Of a stretch of 60,037 nucleotides of DNA, positions 25,963 to 35,069 are shown one piece after another. A program made the translations under genes and the position numbers. Position 1 is the first letter of the stretch. Each line of letters opens with the position of its first letter. Location of the stretch: positions 1 through 60,037 of the forward strand of contig NZ_KQ948051.1 in NCBI RefSeq assembly GCF_001513965.1. Direction: 5' to 3'. Origin of the DNA: Streptomyces cellostaticus. Lineage in GTDB: Bacteria > Actinomycetota > Actinomycetes > Streptomycetales > Streptomycetaceae. The notes beneath the pieces were generated by a model. It was not told the DNA's origin, made no database searches, and was given only the letters and a program-made list of their open reading frames with translations.

Positions 25963-28079
25963 TCAGGAAGTGACGAAGACCCGGACGTCCCAGGCGCCGA
26001 GGCTCACCGATGTGCCGACGGGAATCACACGGCCGTCGAGGACGTCGGTCAGATCGCCGGGTGCGCGGACGGCGGCCTCCTGCCAGCTCCAGTTGTGCAC
26101 CACGTGCGCGCGTCGCCCGTCGGGGCAGGTGCCGGTCGTCACGGTCACGGACGCGGTCAGGGTGCCCCATCCGCTGCTGGGTGTGGGCGCCAGCCACTCG
26201 GCAAGTGCGCGGGCCGTGCCGCGTCCGGGTACGGTGCCGACGCAGGTGACACGGCCCGCCCCGTGGCGGCGGGTGGTGATCGCCGGCCAGCGGCCGAAGT
26301 GCGGGTGCTCGTACTCGGCGAGTACCTCGGCGTCGACCACCGTCAGTCCGTCCACCCAATGTGTCGCGGTCCCGCCCTCGGGCAGTGCGAGCGGGCTTCC
26401 GGGCGCGGCGCGGAGCGGCAGTTCGGCGGGCAGGTTGCCGACCTCGTCGTACCAGACGCCGGCCGCCGCCACGAGGCGTGCGGGAGCCTGCTCGTGCCGC
26501 GCCCGGGCCTCGTGGTCGGCGTAGCCGGTACGGGGTCCGAGAACCAGGTGGCCACCGGCGTGCGCGTACTGCCCGAGCCAGTCGAGGGTCGCGTCGTCGG
26601 CGATGTACAGCCCGGGGACGACCAGCACGGGGTGGCTGCGTGCGGCCTGGTCGGGTGCCATGCCCTCGCGCTCGCCGCGGGGGTCGTGCAACTGACGGGC
26701 GTGGAAGATGCGCACCTGGCGGCCGGCGTCGAACGCGCCGCGGTAGAAGGGGTCGAAGATGCGCTGGTACGCGGCGGGGTCCGGGCCGCCGTCGGCGGTC
26801 GCGAGCGGCGGATACTTCTGCATCAGCCATTGGTCGGCATCGAGTAGACCATGGCGATGTCGGCGTCCGGCTCGATGCCGGCGACCAGCGCCCCGGCGGC
26901 GTCGAACTCCGCGCCGAGCCGGGCGAGTTCGCCATACACACGCCCCGGACGGCCGCTGTGCGGCAGGATTCCGCCCCAGTGGGTCTCCGCGCCGAAGTGC
27001 AACGTGTGCCAGTGCCAGTACTCGACCATCCGCGCACCGCGTGCGACCAGCGCCCAGGCCGCCTGCCGCCACTGGCCGTCGTAGGCGGGCTTGTTGACCC
27101 AAGGGGCGTCGATGGCCTGGGCGTTGGTCTCGGTGACCAGGAAGGGAGCCTGGCGGGAGGAGAACATCCGGTCCCCGCTCTGGAACAGCGCCCAGACGCC
27201 TCTGGTCTTCCACTGCTGCTCGTGGTCGTCGGGTGTCCGGTCGGGCAGGGACAGGCCGTCCTGCATGTCGTAGTACGGGTTGCCCGCGGTGACGTCCAGG
27301 CTGTCGGTCAGCTCGTCGTCCTCGAAGGCGGGGTGGCCGTAGGAGATGCAGGTGGTGACGAACTGGTCGTCGCGTGCGTAGGCGCGCACGATGTCGGCTT
27401 GCCAGGCGACGAACTCGGTCGTCTGCCGCGCCTGGAACGCCCGCCAGGCGAGGTCGTACTGCGGCTGGGCGTTGCCGTCCGGTGTCCACAGGTCGGCCCA
27501 GGTCGACAGCCGGTGCGACCAGTAGACCAGGCCCCATTCGCGGTTGAGGGTCTCCACGTCCCCGTACCGGGCGCGCAGGTGGTCCACGAACCGCTGGAAG
27601 ACACCGTGGTTGTGCGGCAGCCGCAGGCCGGGCTCGTTGTCCACCTGGAAGCCGATGACCGCCGGGTGGGCGGCGTACCGGGCGAGGATCTCGCGGGTGA
27701 CGCGCTCGGCGTGGAACCGGAAGGCGGGGTGGGTGAAGTCCGCCTCCTGGCGGGCACCCCAGCCGATGCGCTGACCGGTGGCCCGCTCCGCGGCGATCTC
27801 CGGGTACTGCCGGGACAGCCACGGCGGCACGGCGTAGGTCGGCGTACCGAGGACGACCGAGATTCCTCGTTCGTGGGCACCGTCGAGAACCGGCCGCAGC
27901 CAGTCGAGGTCGAACGTCCCGTTCTCCGGCTCCCAGGTCGACCAGACCGACTCACCGACCCGGATGACGGTGAACTTCGCCTCGGCCATCAGATCCAGGT
28001 CGGCCTTGAGCCGCTCATGGGGCTGGTACTCGTGGTAGTAGGCGGCGCCGAACAGGACGCGGGCGGGCAGGGCGGGCAT
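25963..28079 (-). pseudogene. GH42 beta-galactosidase interrupted by a frameshift
   Basis: The first 418 codons from ATG 28079 give a standard GH42 barrel: LFGAAYYHEYQP opening, acid/base Glu in GFQVDNEPG and nucleophile Glu in FLVTETNAQA. The frame then hits a stop at 26823 after VYSMPTNG. In the adjacent frame the protein continues without gap from about 26833 (QWLMQKYPPL) through the trimerisation and C-terminal domains to 25963. A single missing base near 26831-26836 accounts for everything: the total length of 2117 bases is one short of a 706-codon gene. No other damage is visible, so the mutation is recent, or a sequencing error, or a programmed shift. If broken, the locus relies on the other GH42 gene. 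It diverges from the CE7 esterase across a region with two operator boxes. Confidence 0.9.
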
Positions 28080-28146
28080 GAGCGACCTCCGTTGGTTGGT
28101 GGAGCGGCCCCTGGCACGACAATCGGTCAGTTGTCGGCGTGAACAA

Positions 28147-28160
28147 TCGAAGCGCTTCGA
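28147..28160. promoter_or_regulatory. Operator facing the GH42 gene
   Basis: TCGAAGCGCTTCGA is a perfect 14-base palindrome 67 bases upstream of the GH42 start at 28079. It has the same core as the boxes at 15464, 15584 and 28277, so one LacI-type protein probably binds all four. Confidence 0.75.
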
Positions 28161-28237
28161 CTTCCACGAAGCGGAAGCAGTGAAGTCGAGACTAACGATG
28201 GCGTTTCACCTACGACAAGGTCTTACGAACTAGACAG

Positions 28238-28292
28238 TTGATGCCGCCAGGTGACAGGTTTGTAGCGCATGACGGCGTCGATGCGCTTCGAC
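28238..28292 (+). promoter_or_regulatory. Promoter and operator of the CE7 esterase gene
   Basis: TTGATG (28238-28243) and TGTAGC (28261-28266) are spaced 17 bases. Ten bases further comes GTCGATGCGCTTCGAC (28277-28292), the exact reverse complement of the operator before the GH3 operon at 15464-15479. Placement just after the -10 element is typical for a repressor. Confidence 0.65.
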
Positions 28293-28332
28293 TACGCCGA
28301 AGTCCGGTCCCCTCCCCATCACAAGGACCACC

Positions 28333-29316
28333 ATGTATCCCTCTGATCAAAGTCCTGACGAACTCCTCGCGTACCGGCCGGAGATGTCCCCGCCGGAGGA
28401 CTTCGACGCCTTCTGGCAACAGACCCTGGCCGAAGCACGCTCCCGAGGCGGAGCGGTGAAGGCCGAACGGGTCACCGAGCGGTATCTGCTGAGCACCGTC
28501 GACGTGGACGACGTCCGCTTCCCCGGCTGGAACGGCGAACCGGTGGCCGCCTGGCTGCTGCGCCCGCGCGGCGCCGAAGGGCCGCTGCCGGTCGTCGTCA
28601 CCTTCATGGGTTACTGCGGCGGCCGCGGGCTGCCCACCGACCACCTGCTGTGGTCCGCGGCCGGTTACGCCCAACTCGTCGTCGACAGCCGGGGCCAGGG
28701 CCACGACACCCCGGACCACGGTCAGGGCGACGGCACACAATGGGTCGAAGGCTTCATGACCCGCGGCATCGACTCACCCGGCAACCACTACTACCGCCGC
28801 CTCATGACGGACTGTGTGCGCGCCGTGGACGCGATCGCCGAACTGCCCGGGCTGGATGCCGGGCGGGTCGTCGTCGCGGGCGGCAGCCAGGGCGGCGGCC
28901 TGGCCCTCGCGGTCGGCGGACTCGTCCCGGAACGGGTGGCGGCGGTGCTCGCCGACGTCCCGTTCCTGTGCCACTTCCGCCACGCGGCGCGGACCAGCGG
29001 GGACGGCCCGTACCTGGAACTCACCAAATACCTGCGCTGGCACAGTCCGCACCGCGTCGAAGCGACCTTCGCCACACTCGACTACTTCGACGGCGTCCAC
29101 TTCGCCCGCCGTGCGACGGCCCCGGCGCTGTTCAGCGTCGGCCTCATGGACCCGACCTGTCCGCCTCCCACCGTCTACGCCGCCTTCAACCACTACGCGG
29201 GGACGGACCGGACCATGACGGCCTGGCCCTTCGCCGACCACGGCGGCGGCTTCGGCTTCAACACCGCAGAGCAGCTGAAGTGGCTGCGCGAACGCGGGCT
29301 GACCCCGCAGCAGTAG
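28333..29316 (+). CDS. CE7 acetyl xylan esterase / cephalosporin-C deacetylase family, cytoplasmic
   Basis: A 327-residue alpha/beta hydrolase from ATG 28333 with no signal peptide. Catalytic triad: S185 in GGSQGG, D273 in LMDPTCPP and H303 in FADHGGG; the RGQG motif near 120-124 is the CE7 signature. CE7 enzymes remove acetyl groups from small imported xylo- and other oligosaccharides. Xyloglucan galactose and xylan are often O-acetylated, so deacetylation before GH42/GH31 attack fits. It is transcribed divergently from the frameshifted GH42 with a shared operator region, and ends at a strong hairpin. Confidence 0.93.
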   Translation: MYPSDQSPDELLAYRPEMSPPEDFDAFWQQTLAEARSRGGAVKAERVTERYLLSTVDVDDVRFPGWNGEPVAAWLLRPRGAEGPLPVVVTFMGYCGGRGLPTDHLLWSAAGYAQLVVDSRGQGHDTPDHGQGDGTQWVEGFMTRGIDSPGNHYYRRLMTDCVRAVDAIAELPGLDAGRVVVAGGSQGGGLALAVGGLVPERVAAVLADVPFLCHFRHAARTSGDGPYLELTKYLRWHSPHRVEATFATLDYFDGVHFARRATAPALFSVGLMDPTCPPPTVYAAFNHYAGTDRTMTAWPFADHGGGFGFNTAEQLKWLRERGLTPQQ

Positions 29317-29320
29317 GCCT

Positions 29321-29353
29321 GGGGGGCCGGCCCGACCCAAGCGCCGGCCCCCC
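29321..29353. terminator. Terminator after the CE7 gene
   Basis: GGGGGGCCGGC (29321-29331) and GCCGGCCCCCC (29343-29353), 11-base perfect arms and an 11-base loop, a few bases after the CE7 stop. It can also stop transcripts from the converging minus-strand unit. Confidence 0.85.
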
Positions 29354-29385
29354 TTCGCCGGACGGAATGCGTCACGGCGGGACGG

Positions 29386-29530
29386 TCAGGCCGTCGTACC
29401 GGTGACCGAGGTTCCGGACTTGGTCACGTAGTACGTCGCGGTGGTGCCGCTCCAGAAGTGGAAGGTGAGTTTCACCCGTGTGCCGTCCTTGAGTGCGTTG
29501 AGGAAGGCGGACGGGACAGTCAGAACTTGC
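29386..29530 (-). pseudogene. CBM46 C-terminal remnant
   Basis: On the minus strand, in a frame different from the upstream hydrolase gene, this segment reads LTVPSAFLNALKDGTRVKL and TFHFWSGTTATYYVTKSGTS with a stop at 29386. It is clearly the last 45 or so residues of a CBM46 and closely resembles the end of the GH5 protein at 21783-23537 (both have FHFWSGTT and VTKSG). The rest of that second GH5-type gene is gone; the fragment abuts the ricin domain gene's stop at 29520. It is a leftover of a deletion that removed a GH5-X2-CBM46 paralogue. Confidence 0.85.
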
Positions 29531-31373
29531 CGGGGAGTCGCCAGATCTGGTTCTTCTTGGTGCTGAGGGCGCTTGCCGGGTCGCAGGTCCACTGGTGGAT
29601 CAGCGCTCCCGGAGCGGTGGAGATGTTGCTGACGTCGACGCACTTGCCGCTGTGGACGGCGACCAACTGGTAGTCCTGGCTGTTGCCGAGCGCGGTGACA
29701 GGGTTGAGGGTGAACTGCTGGTTGGCCGCGCCGTTGCAGGTGTACTGGATGACGGCGGCGCCGTCGGCGGTCGACGCCGCGGAGACGTCGAGGCACTTGC
29801 CGCTGAGCTCGTCGACGACGGTGTAGGTGTTGGTCTTCCCCGCCACCGGCTTGAGGTCGAGCATCTGCTGGTAGCCGCCCTCGCAGTGGTACTGCTGGTA
29901 CTGGGTGCCGTTGGCGGTGCTCAGGTTGGTGTCGTCCAGGCACTGGCCGCTGTTCTCGCTGACGGCGACGGTCGAGACGGTGGTGCTGGACGGCGGGAGC
30001 AGGGTGACGGTGTAGCCGTCCTTGGCGTTGCTCCAGGGGATGCTCACCGAGGCCGCGTTGTTGCCGACGGTCAGGGTGGTGTCGGAGATCGTCTCGGGTC
30101 CGGCCACCGCGGCGCCGCCGTTGTACGGGACGCGCTGGACGACGGCGCGGACCTTGCCGCTCTCCACCACCGAGGTCGTGTTCAGGCCGGTGAGGTTGAC
30201 CGTGACGTTGCCGGTGTTGCCGTTGCTGCCGAGCAGGACCTTGGCGTTCTTGGCGGTGTTGTCCTTGGTGGCGAGGCCGTCGGTGTTGGTGCCCGGAGTG
30301 AGGTTGACGATGTTGCCGGTCTGTGAGCCGTAGTAGCGGTACATGAACCACTCGCCCAGCGGCAGGTACTGGCCGGAGCTGTTCTTGGTGAGCAGGTTGG
30401 CCTCGTAGTCGTGCAGGTTCGTGCCGGAGGCCCAGTTGCCGCGCAGGCCGTCGGCACCGGCGCGCTCCAGACGGCCGATGAACCAGGCGCCGCCGCCGGG
30501 GTTCTGCTGGGAGAGCGCCGCGTACTCGTTGATCTGGTACGGGCGGGTGTTGGTCAGGCCTGCCGCGGCGAGGGTGGAGTTGGCGCCGGCGACGCCCGGG
30601 ACGGGATCGGCGGGTTCGTCGTGCCAGCTGTAGATGTCGGGGGCGACGTTGTGGGCCTTGACGTAGGTGAGGTAGGTGGTCCACCAGGTGTTGGAGGAGG
30701 TCGGCTGGCCCGCCATGCTGGGGCCGACGATGAGCTGGCCCGGGAAGGCCGCCCGGACGCGGGCGTGGAAGCGCGACCACATCTGCAGGTACTGGCTCTG
30801 CGAGGGAGCCCAGAAGCCCCTGCCGTCGGGCTCGTTCCACAGGTCCCACTGGACGGTCATGTTGTTGGCTTTGACGTCGTTGATGAGCTGCGTGACGAAG
30901 TTGTCGAACTTCGTCCAGTCACCGTTGTCGCCGGGCCAGCCCTGGCTGGTGGTGCTGTCCGCGCCCCACAGGTCGTGCGGCAGCAGCACGAAGGTGCCGC
31001 CGAGTGCCGCGGTGCGCTTGTACTGGGCGAGCGTGGCGTTCCAGCGGGTCTGGTAGTCGGCGAGGCTGGTGCCGTAGCCGCCGCTGTTGAGCTGGGCGCC
31101 ACCGGCCCGCATGAAGTGCCACTTGATGTCCTTGAAGAAGTGGTCCTGCGGCAGCGACCCGTTCGGCGTCATCCCGTAGATCATGCCGGAGGCGCGGTAG
31201 GTGGGCGCGCCTCCGGCGGTGGCGAAGTCGACGGTGACGCCGGTGTCGGCGGCCTGTGACGGGGCCGCGGGCACGAGGGTCGCGGCCAGGGCGGTCAGCA
31301 GGACGGCGACGGAGGGGACCGTTCGGCGTCCGGTGCGGGTGGTGTGGCTGGGGTGTATCCGGGGCGATTTCAT
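29520..31373 (-). CDS. Secreted clan GH-A glycoside hydrolase with ricin-type lectin domain
   Basis: A 617-residue protein with GGAG upstream of ATG 31373 and a long signal peptide (cleaved near PSQAADTG). The catalytic part (about 45-355) has WDLWNEPDGRGFW, where the Glu of NEP is the likely acid/base, and YQINEYAAL, where the Glu is a likely nucleophile; GH39-like enzymes share this layout, but I cannot fix the family. A beta-sandwich follows (about 360-465), then three ricin-B repeats (CBM13-like) to the end, with QCLDDTN, KCLDVSA and KCVDVSN motifs. The lectin would tether it to xylan or galactan. It follows the GH63-like gene after 65 bases in the same direction and may be co-transcribed with the importer. 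Confidence 0.8.
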   Translation of the reverse strand: MKSPRIHPSHTTRTGRRTVPSVAVLLTALAATLVPAAPSQAADTGVTVDFATAGGAPTYRASGMIYGMTPNGSLPQDHFFKDIKWHFMRAGGAQLNSGGYGTSLADYQTRWNATLAQYKRTAALGGTFVLLPHDLWGADSTTSQGWPGDNGDWTKFDNFVTQLINDVKANNMTVQWDLWNEPDGRGFWAPSQSQYLQMWSRFHARVRAAFPGQLIVGPSMAGQPTSSNTWWTTYLTYVKAHNVAPDIYSWHDEPADPVPGVAGANSTLAAAGLTNTRPYQINEYAALSQQNPGGGAWFIGRLERAGADGLRGNWASGTNLHDYEANLLTKNSSGQYLPLGEWFMYRYYGSQTGNIVNLTPGTNTDGLATKDNTAKNAKVLLGSNGNTGNVTVNLTGLNTTSVVESGKVRAVVQRVPYNGGAAVAGPETISDTTLTVGNNAASVSIPWSNAKDGYTVTLLPPSSTTVSTVAVSENSGQCLDDTNLSTANGTQYQQYHCEGGYQQMLDLKPVAGKTNTYTVVDELSGKCLDVSAASTADGAAVIQYTCNGAANQQFTLNPVTALGNSQDYQLVAVHSGKCVDVSNISTAPGALIHQWTCDPASALSTKKNQIWRLPGKF

Positions 31374-31438
31374 GGTGCGGCTCCTGCATGAGTGGGGCGG
31401 GCCCGGACGGCCCGGGGGCTATTGGGGGAGGCAGCCGG

Positions 31439-33175
31439 TCAGCGGCCGTCTCGGTGTGCGTGTGCTGCGGCCAGCAGGAGGTAGCTGCTGGCGGTCCAGG
31501 TGTAGGCGCGGTCGCGCAGACCCGTGCCGGTGAGGGCGTCGAAGTTCTCGGCGAAGCCGTGGGTCTCGCACAGGGCGCGGAAGCGGGCGCTGATGTCGTC
31601 CGCCAGCCGGTGGTGGCCGGCGCGACGCAGGCCGTCCTCGACGAGGACGGTGGCCGGGGCCCAGATCGGGCCGCGCCAGTAGCCGTCGGCGAGGTAGTGC
31701 GGTGAGGTGGTCAGTTCGGTGGCGAGGCCGTACGAGGTCAGATGGGCCTTGATGTGGTCGGCCAGGGCGCTTGCGACCTCGCCGGGCAGGTGCTCGCCCA
31801 GCACGATGGGCATCAGGTCGAGAAGGCTTGAGCTGCTCCAGGTGTCCCCGCTGGCGACGCCTTGGGCGACGAATCTGTCCCCGCTCCAGAGCTGCCCCAG
31901 CAGCGCCGTCTGGGTCTCCTCGGCCGCCCGCGTCCACCCGCGCGCCTCGTCCTGCCTGCCCAACTCCCCCGCCAGCTCGGCGAGTTCGCGCAGTTGGAGG
32001 ACGAGGAAGGCGGCCAGGTCGGCGGTGACGACCACGCGCTCGGGGTCGAAGGTGGTGGCGTTGTCCCAGCCGCTGTCGTTGCCGTGCTGGTAGTGGGCCA
32101 GTTCGGCGCCGGGGGCTCGTCGTGCGGTGAGCCAGAAGTCGGTCCAGCGCTCCAACCGGTCGTACACCTCGGTCAGTTCGGCGTGGCCGGGAGGTGTCGG
32201 CAGGCGGCGGCGCAGGTGGCCGAAGGCCCAGCCGTGGATGGGCGGCTTGACGAAGTTGTAGAGCACCTCGGAGTGGGTGACCGAGTCGGGCAGGGCGCCG
32301 CTGTCGTCCTGGTGGTCGAAGGGCAGGGCGAACTGGTCCAGGGCCAGTCCGGGACAACCGGGCGCCAGAGCGAGGGCGTTGAAGCAGTGGTCCCAGCTCC
32401 AGACCTTGTCCATCCAGTGCTTGGACATCAGCACGGCGGGCCGGGTGACCAGGCCGGTCGGTCGTACGGTCGCCGACCAGACGACGTAGGCGGCGAGCTC
32501 GGCGGCCGGGGTGGCGGACGAGCGCCAGGGGGCCATGGCGTCGACGAAGTCCCTGAAGCCTTTCTTCGCGGCCTCCACGATCTCGTCGAAGGGCGTCGAG
32601 GACGCGTAGGGCGGACGAGAGGTGTCGAGTTCCTCGATCGCGATCTCCCAGGCCCCGTCCGCCGCGGCGGTGATGGCGAGACCGCGGTCGCCGCTGCCCA
32701 GGGCCTGGGCTCCGGCCGGGTCGGCGAGGGTGCCGGACAGCACGGTGACGCGGTACCGGCGTCCGGTCTCGTACGACGTGAACACGTGCCCGTTCGTTGC
32801 CGGGTCGTGGAAGAAGTACGTTCCGCTGAACGGGGTCAGGGCCTGCGCGGCGGCGAAGACGCTGATGCCCAGGCCGCTCCCCCGCAGCCGCACGGTGTCC
32901 GGCGACTCGTAGGCGAGGTCGACGTGCCCGCCCTCGCCGAGCCAGCTGAGCAGGCCCGGTGTCGCCTCGACGCGGGCCGCGGCCCGCTCACCCGTCGCCG
33001 GGTCCAGGGGGACCAGGCGCAGTACGGCGTGCATGCCGTTCTGGTGCGAGACGAGGTGGAGGTCCTCGGCGTACGTCTTCTCCGCCACCACGGGCGAGAT
33101 GTCGAACCAGGATCCGTACGTGCTGAACGGAATGTCGTGGACGGAGAAGGCCGGGCCGGACGGGGCGGCGGTCAT
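31439..33175 (-). CDS. GH63-like (alpha/alpha)6 glycosidase
   Basis: A 578-residue cytoplasmic protein without signal peptide. An N-terminal beta-sandwich (about 1-200) precedes an (alpha/alpha)6 barrel. Family-like motifs are the HWMDKVWSWDHCFNAL stretch near 250 and HGNDSGWDNATTF near 360, where the Asp-rich loop is the probable catalytic acid region as in GH63 and mannosylglycerate-hydrolase-like enzymes; GPIWAPATVLVEDGL lies near the end. Likely an exo-alpha-glycosidase acting on the sugar brought in by the adjacent CUT1 importer; the specific substrate is unknown. It comes 79 bases after the permease gene in the same direction. Confidence 0.8.
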   Translation of the reverse strand: MTAAPSGPAFSVHDIPFSTYGSWFDISPVVAEKTYAEDLHLVSHQNGMHAVLRLVPLDPATGERAAARVEATPGLLSWLGEGGHVDLAYESPDTVRLRGSGLGISVFAAAQALTPFSGTYFFHDPATNGHVFTSYETGRRYRVTVLSGTLADPAGAQALGSGDRGLAITAAADGAWEIAIEELDTSRPPYASSTPFDEIVEAAKKGFRDFVDAMAPWRSSATPAAELAAYVVWSATVRPTGLVTRPAVLMSKHWMDKVWSWDHCFNALALAPGCPGLALDQFALPFDHQDDSGALPDSVTHSEVLYNFVKPPIHGWAFGHLRRRLPTPPGHAELTEVYDRLERWTDFWLTARRAPGAELAHYQHGNDSGWDNATTFDPERVVVTADLAAFLVLQLRELAELAGELGRQDEARGWTRAAEETQTALLGQLWSGDRFVAQGVASGDTWSSSSLLDLMPIVLGEHLPGEVASALADHIKAHLTSYGLATELTTSPHYLADGYWRGPIWAPATVLVEDGLRRAGHHRLADDISARFRALCETHGFAENFDALTGTGLRDRAYTWTASSYLLLAAAHAHRDGR

Positions 33176-33254
33176 GATGCGTCACTCGTTTCTCGGGCAG
33201 GGGGCACCGGCCGACTGGTGTGCAGCCGGAGCGGTCGTGACGGGAGGGAGGGAC

Positions 33255-34079
33255 TCAGTCCTTGACGGCGCCGGCGGTCACGCCGGCGGCGACGTAGCGC
33301 TGGGCGAGGACGAGGATCACGGCGGTCGGCAGCGAGGCCACGACGGCGGTCGCCATGATGGCGTTCCACTGCTGGTTGTTGTTGCCGATGTAGTGGTAGA
33401 TGCCGAGGGTGATCGGCTCGTGGGCGCCGCCGCCCGCGAGGGTGCTGGCGAAGACGAAGTCGGACCAGGACCACAGGAAGGCGAACAGGGAGACCGTGAC
33501 GACGGCGTTGCGGCTCATCGGCAGCACCACGGACCAGAAGGTCCGCAGGGCCCTTGCTCCGTCCATCTGCGCGGCCTGGATCAGCTCGCCGGGGATGCCG
33601 GACATGAATGCCGTGAAGATCAGGACCGCGAACGGGACGGCCAGGGTCGAGTCGGCGACGATCAGCCCGGGGACGGACTGGAGCAGACCCAGCTGGAGGT
33701 AGATGGCGTAGAAGCCCATCGCCATGATGATGCCGGGGATCATCTGCGCGGCCAGCAGGACGAAGTTCAGGATGCCGCCGCCGCGCGGGCGCAGCTTGGC
33801 CAGGGCGTAGCCGGCGGGGGCGGACAGGGCGACGGTCAGGACGACGGTGCCCAGGCCGATGACGAGGCTGGTGCCGAGGTAGGGCAACTGCTCGTCGAGG
33901 ACGGTGCGGTAGCCGGCCAGGGTGCCGTGCACAGGGAGCAGGTCCGGTGGGCTCTTGCGCATGTCCTGGTCGCGGGTCAAGGACACGTTGAGCATCCAGT
34001 AGACCGGGAAGAGCATGATCGCGGTCAGCAGGACACCGACGGTCGTCTTCCACCACGTACGGCTGGTGCTTCGGTTCAT
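33255..34079 (-). CDS. ABC sugar importer permease, MalG type (CUT1)
   Basis: A 274-residue inner-membrane protein with six predicted segments. The EAA loop that contacts the ATPase is visible as AAQMDGARALRTFWSVVLPMSR. The start ATG 34079 overlaps the stop of the partner permease as ATGA. It is the second permease of a binding-protein-dependent importer whose genes are ordered binding protein, MalF-type, MalG-type, then the GH63-like enzyme. No ATPase gene is present; Streptomyces CUT1 importers commonly share the ATPase MsiK. Confidence 0.94.
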   Translation of the reverse strand: MNRSTSRTWWKTTVGVLLTAIMLFPVYWMLNVSLTRDQDMRKSPPDLLPVHGTLAGYRTVLDEQLPYLGTSLVIGLGTVVLTVALSAPAGYALAKLRPRGGGILNFVLLAAQMIPGIIMAMGFYAIYLQLGLLQSVPGLIVADSTLAVPFAVLIFTAFMSGIPGELIQAAQMDGARALRTFWSVVLPMSRNAVVTVSLFAFLWSWSDFVFASTLAGGGAHEPITLGIYHYIGNNNQQWNAIMATAVVASLPTAVILVLAQRYVAAGVTAGAVKD

Positions 34080-35068
34080 GACAGCGCCTGCTTTCGCTGG
34101 ACCCGGACGTAGACCAGGCCGAAGACCAGGGCGGCGACCACGAGCAGGTTGCCGACGGCCGCGCCCGGGCCGAAGGCGGGCAGGAGGTTGCCGAAGCCGA
34201 GCTGGTAGGACCAGGTGGCGAAGGTGGTGGACGAGTCCGCGGGGCCGCCCTTGGTCATGATCCAGATGATGTCGAAGACCTTGAGCGTGTAGACCAGCCC
34301 GAGCAGCAGGGTGATCGCGGACACCGGGCGCAGCAGCGGGAAGGTGACGCGCCAGAAACGCTGCCAGGCGTTCGCCCCGTCGAGGGCGGCGGCCTCGTAA
34401 AGGCTCGCGGGGATGGACTGCAGGCCGCTGTAGAGGACGACCAGGTTGAACGGGACGCCGATCCAGATGTTCGCGATGATCACCGAGGTCAGCGACCAGG
34501 ACGGTGAGGTCAGCCAGTTCACCGGCTCGATGCCGACGGCGCTCGCCAGGGCGTTGACGATGCCGGAGTCGCTGTTGAGCATCCACGACCAGGTGGAGGC
34601 CGACACGATCAGCGGCAGCAGCCAGGGCACCAGGAACAGGGCGCGCAGGGTGGCCGACAGCCGGAAGTGCTGGTTGAAGAAGACCGCGAGGGCCAGGCCG
34701 ATGGCGTACTGGAAGGCCAGGCACACGGCAGTGAAGACGGCCGTGTGGAGCAGGGCCGGGGCGAAGGTCGGGTCGTCGAAGACGGTCTGGTAGTTGCTCA
34801 GGCCCGTGAAGGGTGCGTTGCCCTGCACGAAGGAGCGGACGGTGTAGTGGCGCAGGCTGAGGTCGAGGTTGCGGTACAGCGGATAGGCGTAGAAGAGGGC
34901 GAGATAGACGGTCACTGGGGCGAGGAATCCCCAGGCGGCCCACTGCTGGGAGGTCGGACGGCGGCGTGTCCTGGTGCGGGCCGGGGACGGGGCGGCGGTG
35001 GCCGCCCCGTTCCGGACGCGCGCGGACCGGTGGTCCGGCGGATGGGTGGTCTGTTTCATCGAACCCAC
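34076..35068 (-). CDS. ABC sugar importer permease, MalF type (CUT1)
   Basis: A 330-residue permease with a cytoplasmic, Arg/Pro-rich N-terminal tail (about 1-45) and six membrane segments. The EAA loop reads EAAALDGANAWQRFWRVTFP. Start is uncertain: GTG 35068 directly follows the binding-protein stop (one base), while ATG 35059 is three codons later; either keeps the unit coupled. It pairs with the MalG-type permease downstream, overlapping it by four bases. Confidence 0.94.
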   Translation of the reverse strand: MGSMKQTTHPPDHRSARVRNGAATAAPSPARTRTRRRPTSQQWAAWGFLAPVTVYLALFYAYPLYRNLDLSLRHYTVRSFVQGNAPFTGLSNYQTVFDDPTFAPALLHTAVFTAVCLAFQYAIGLALAVFFNQHFRLSATLRALFLVPWLLPLIVSASTWSWMLNSDSGIVNALASAVGIEPVNWLTSPSWSLTSVIIANIWIGVPFNLVVLYSGLQSIPASLYEAAALDGANAWQRFWRVTFPLLRPVSAITLLLGLVYTLKVFDIIWIMTKGGPADSSTTFATWSYQLGFGNLLPAFGPGAAVGNLLVVAALVFGLVYVRVQRKQALS

Positions 35069-35069
35069 G

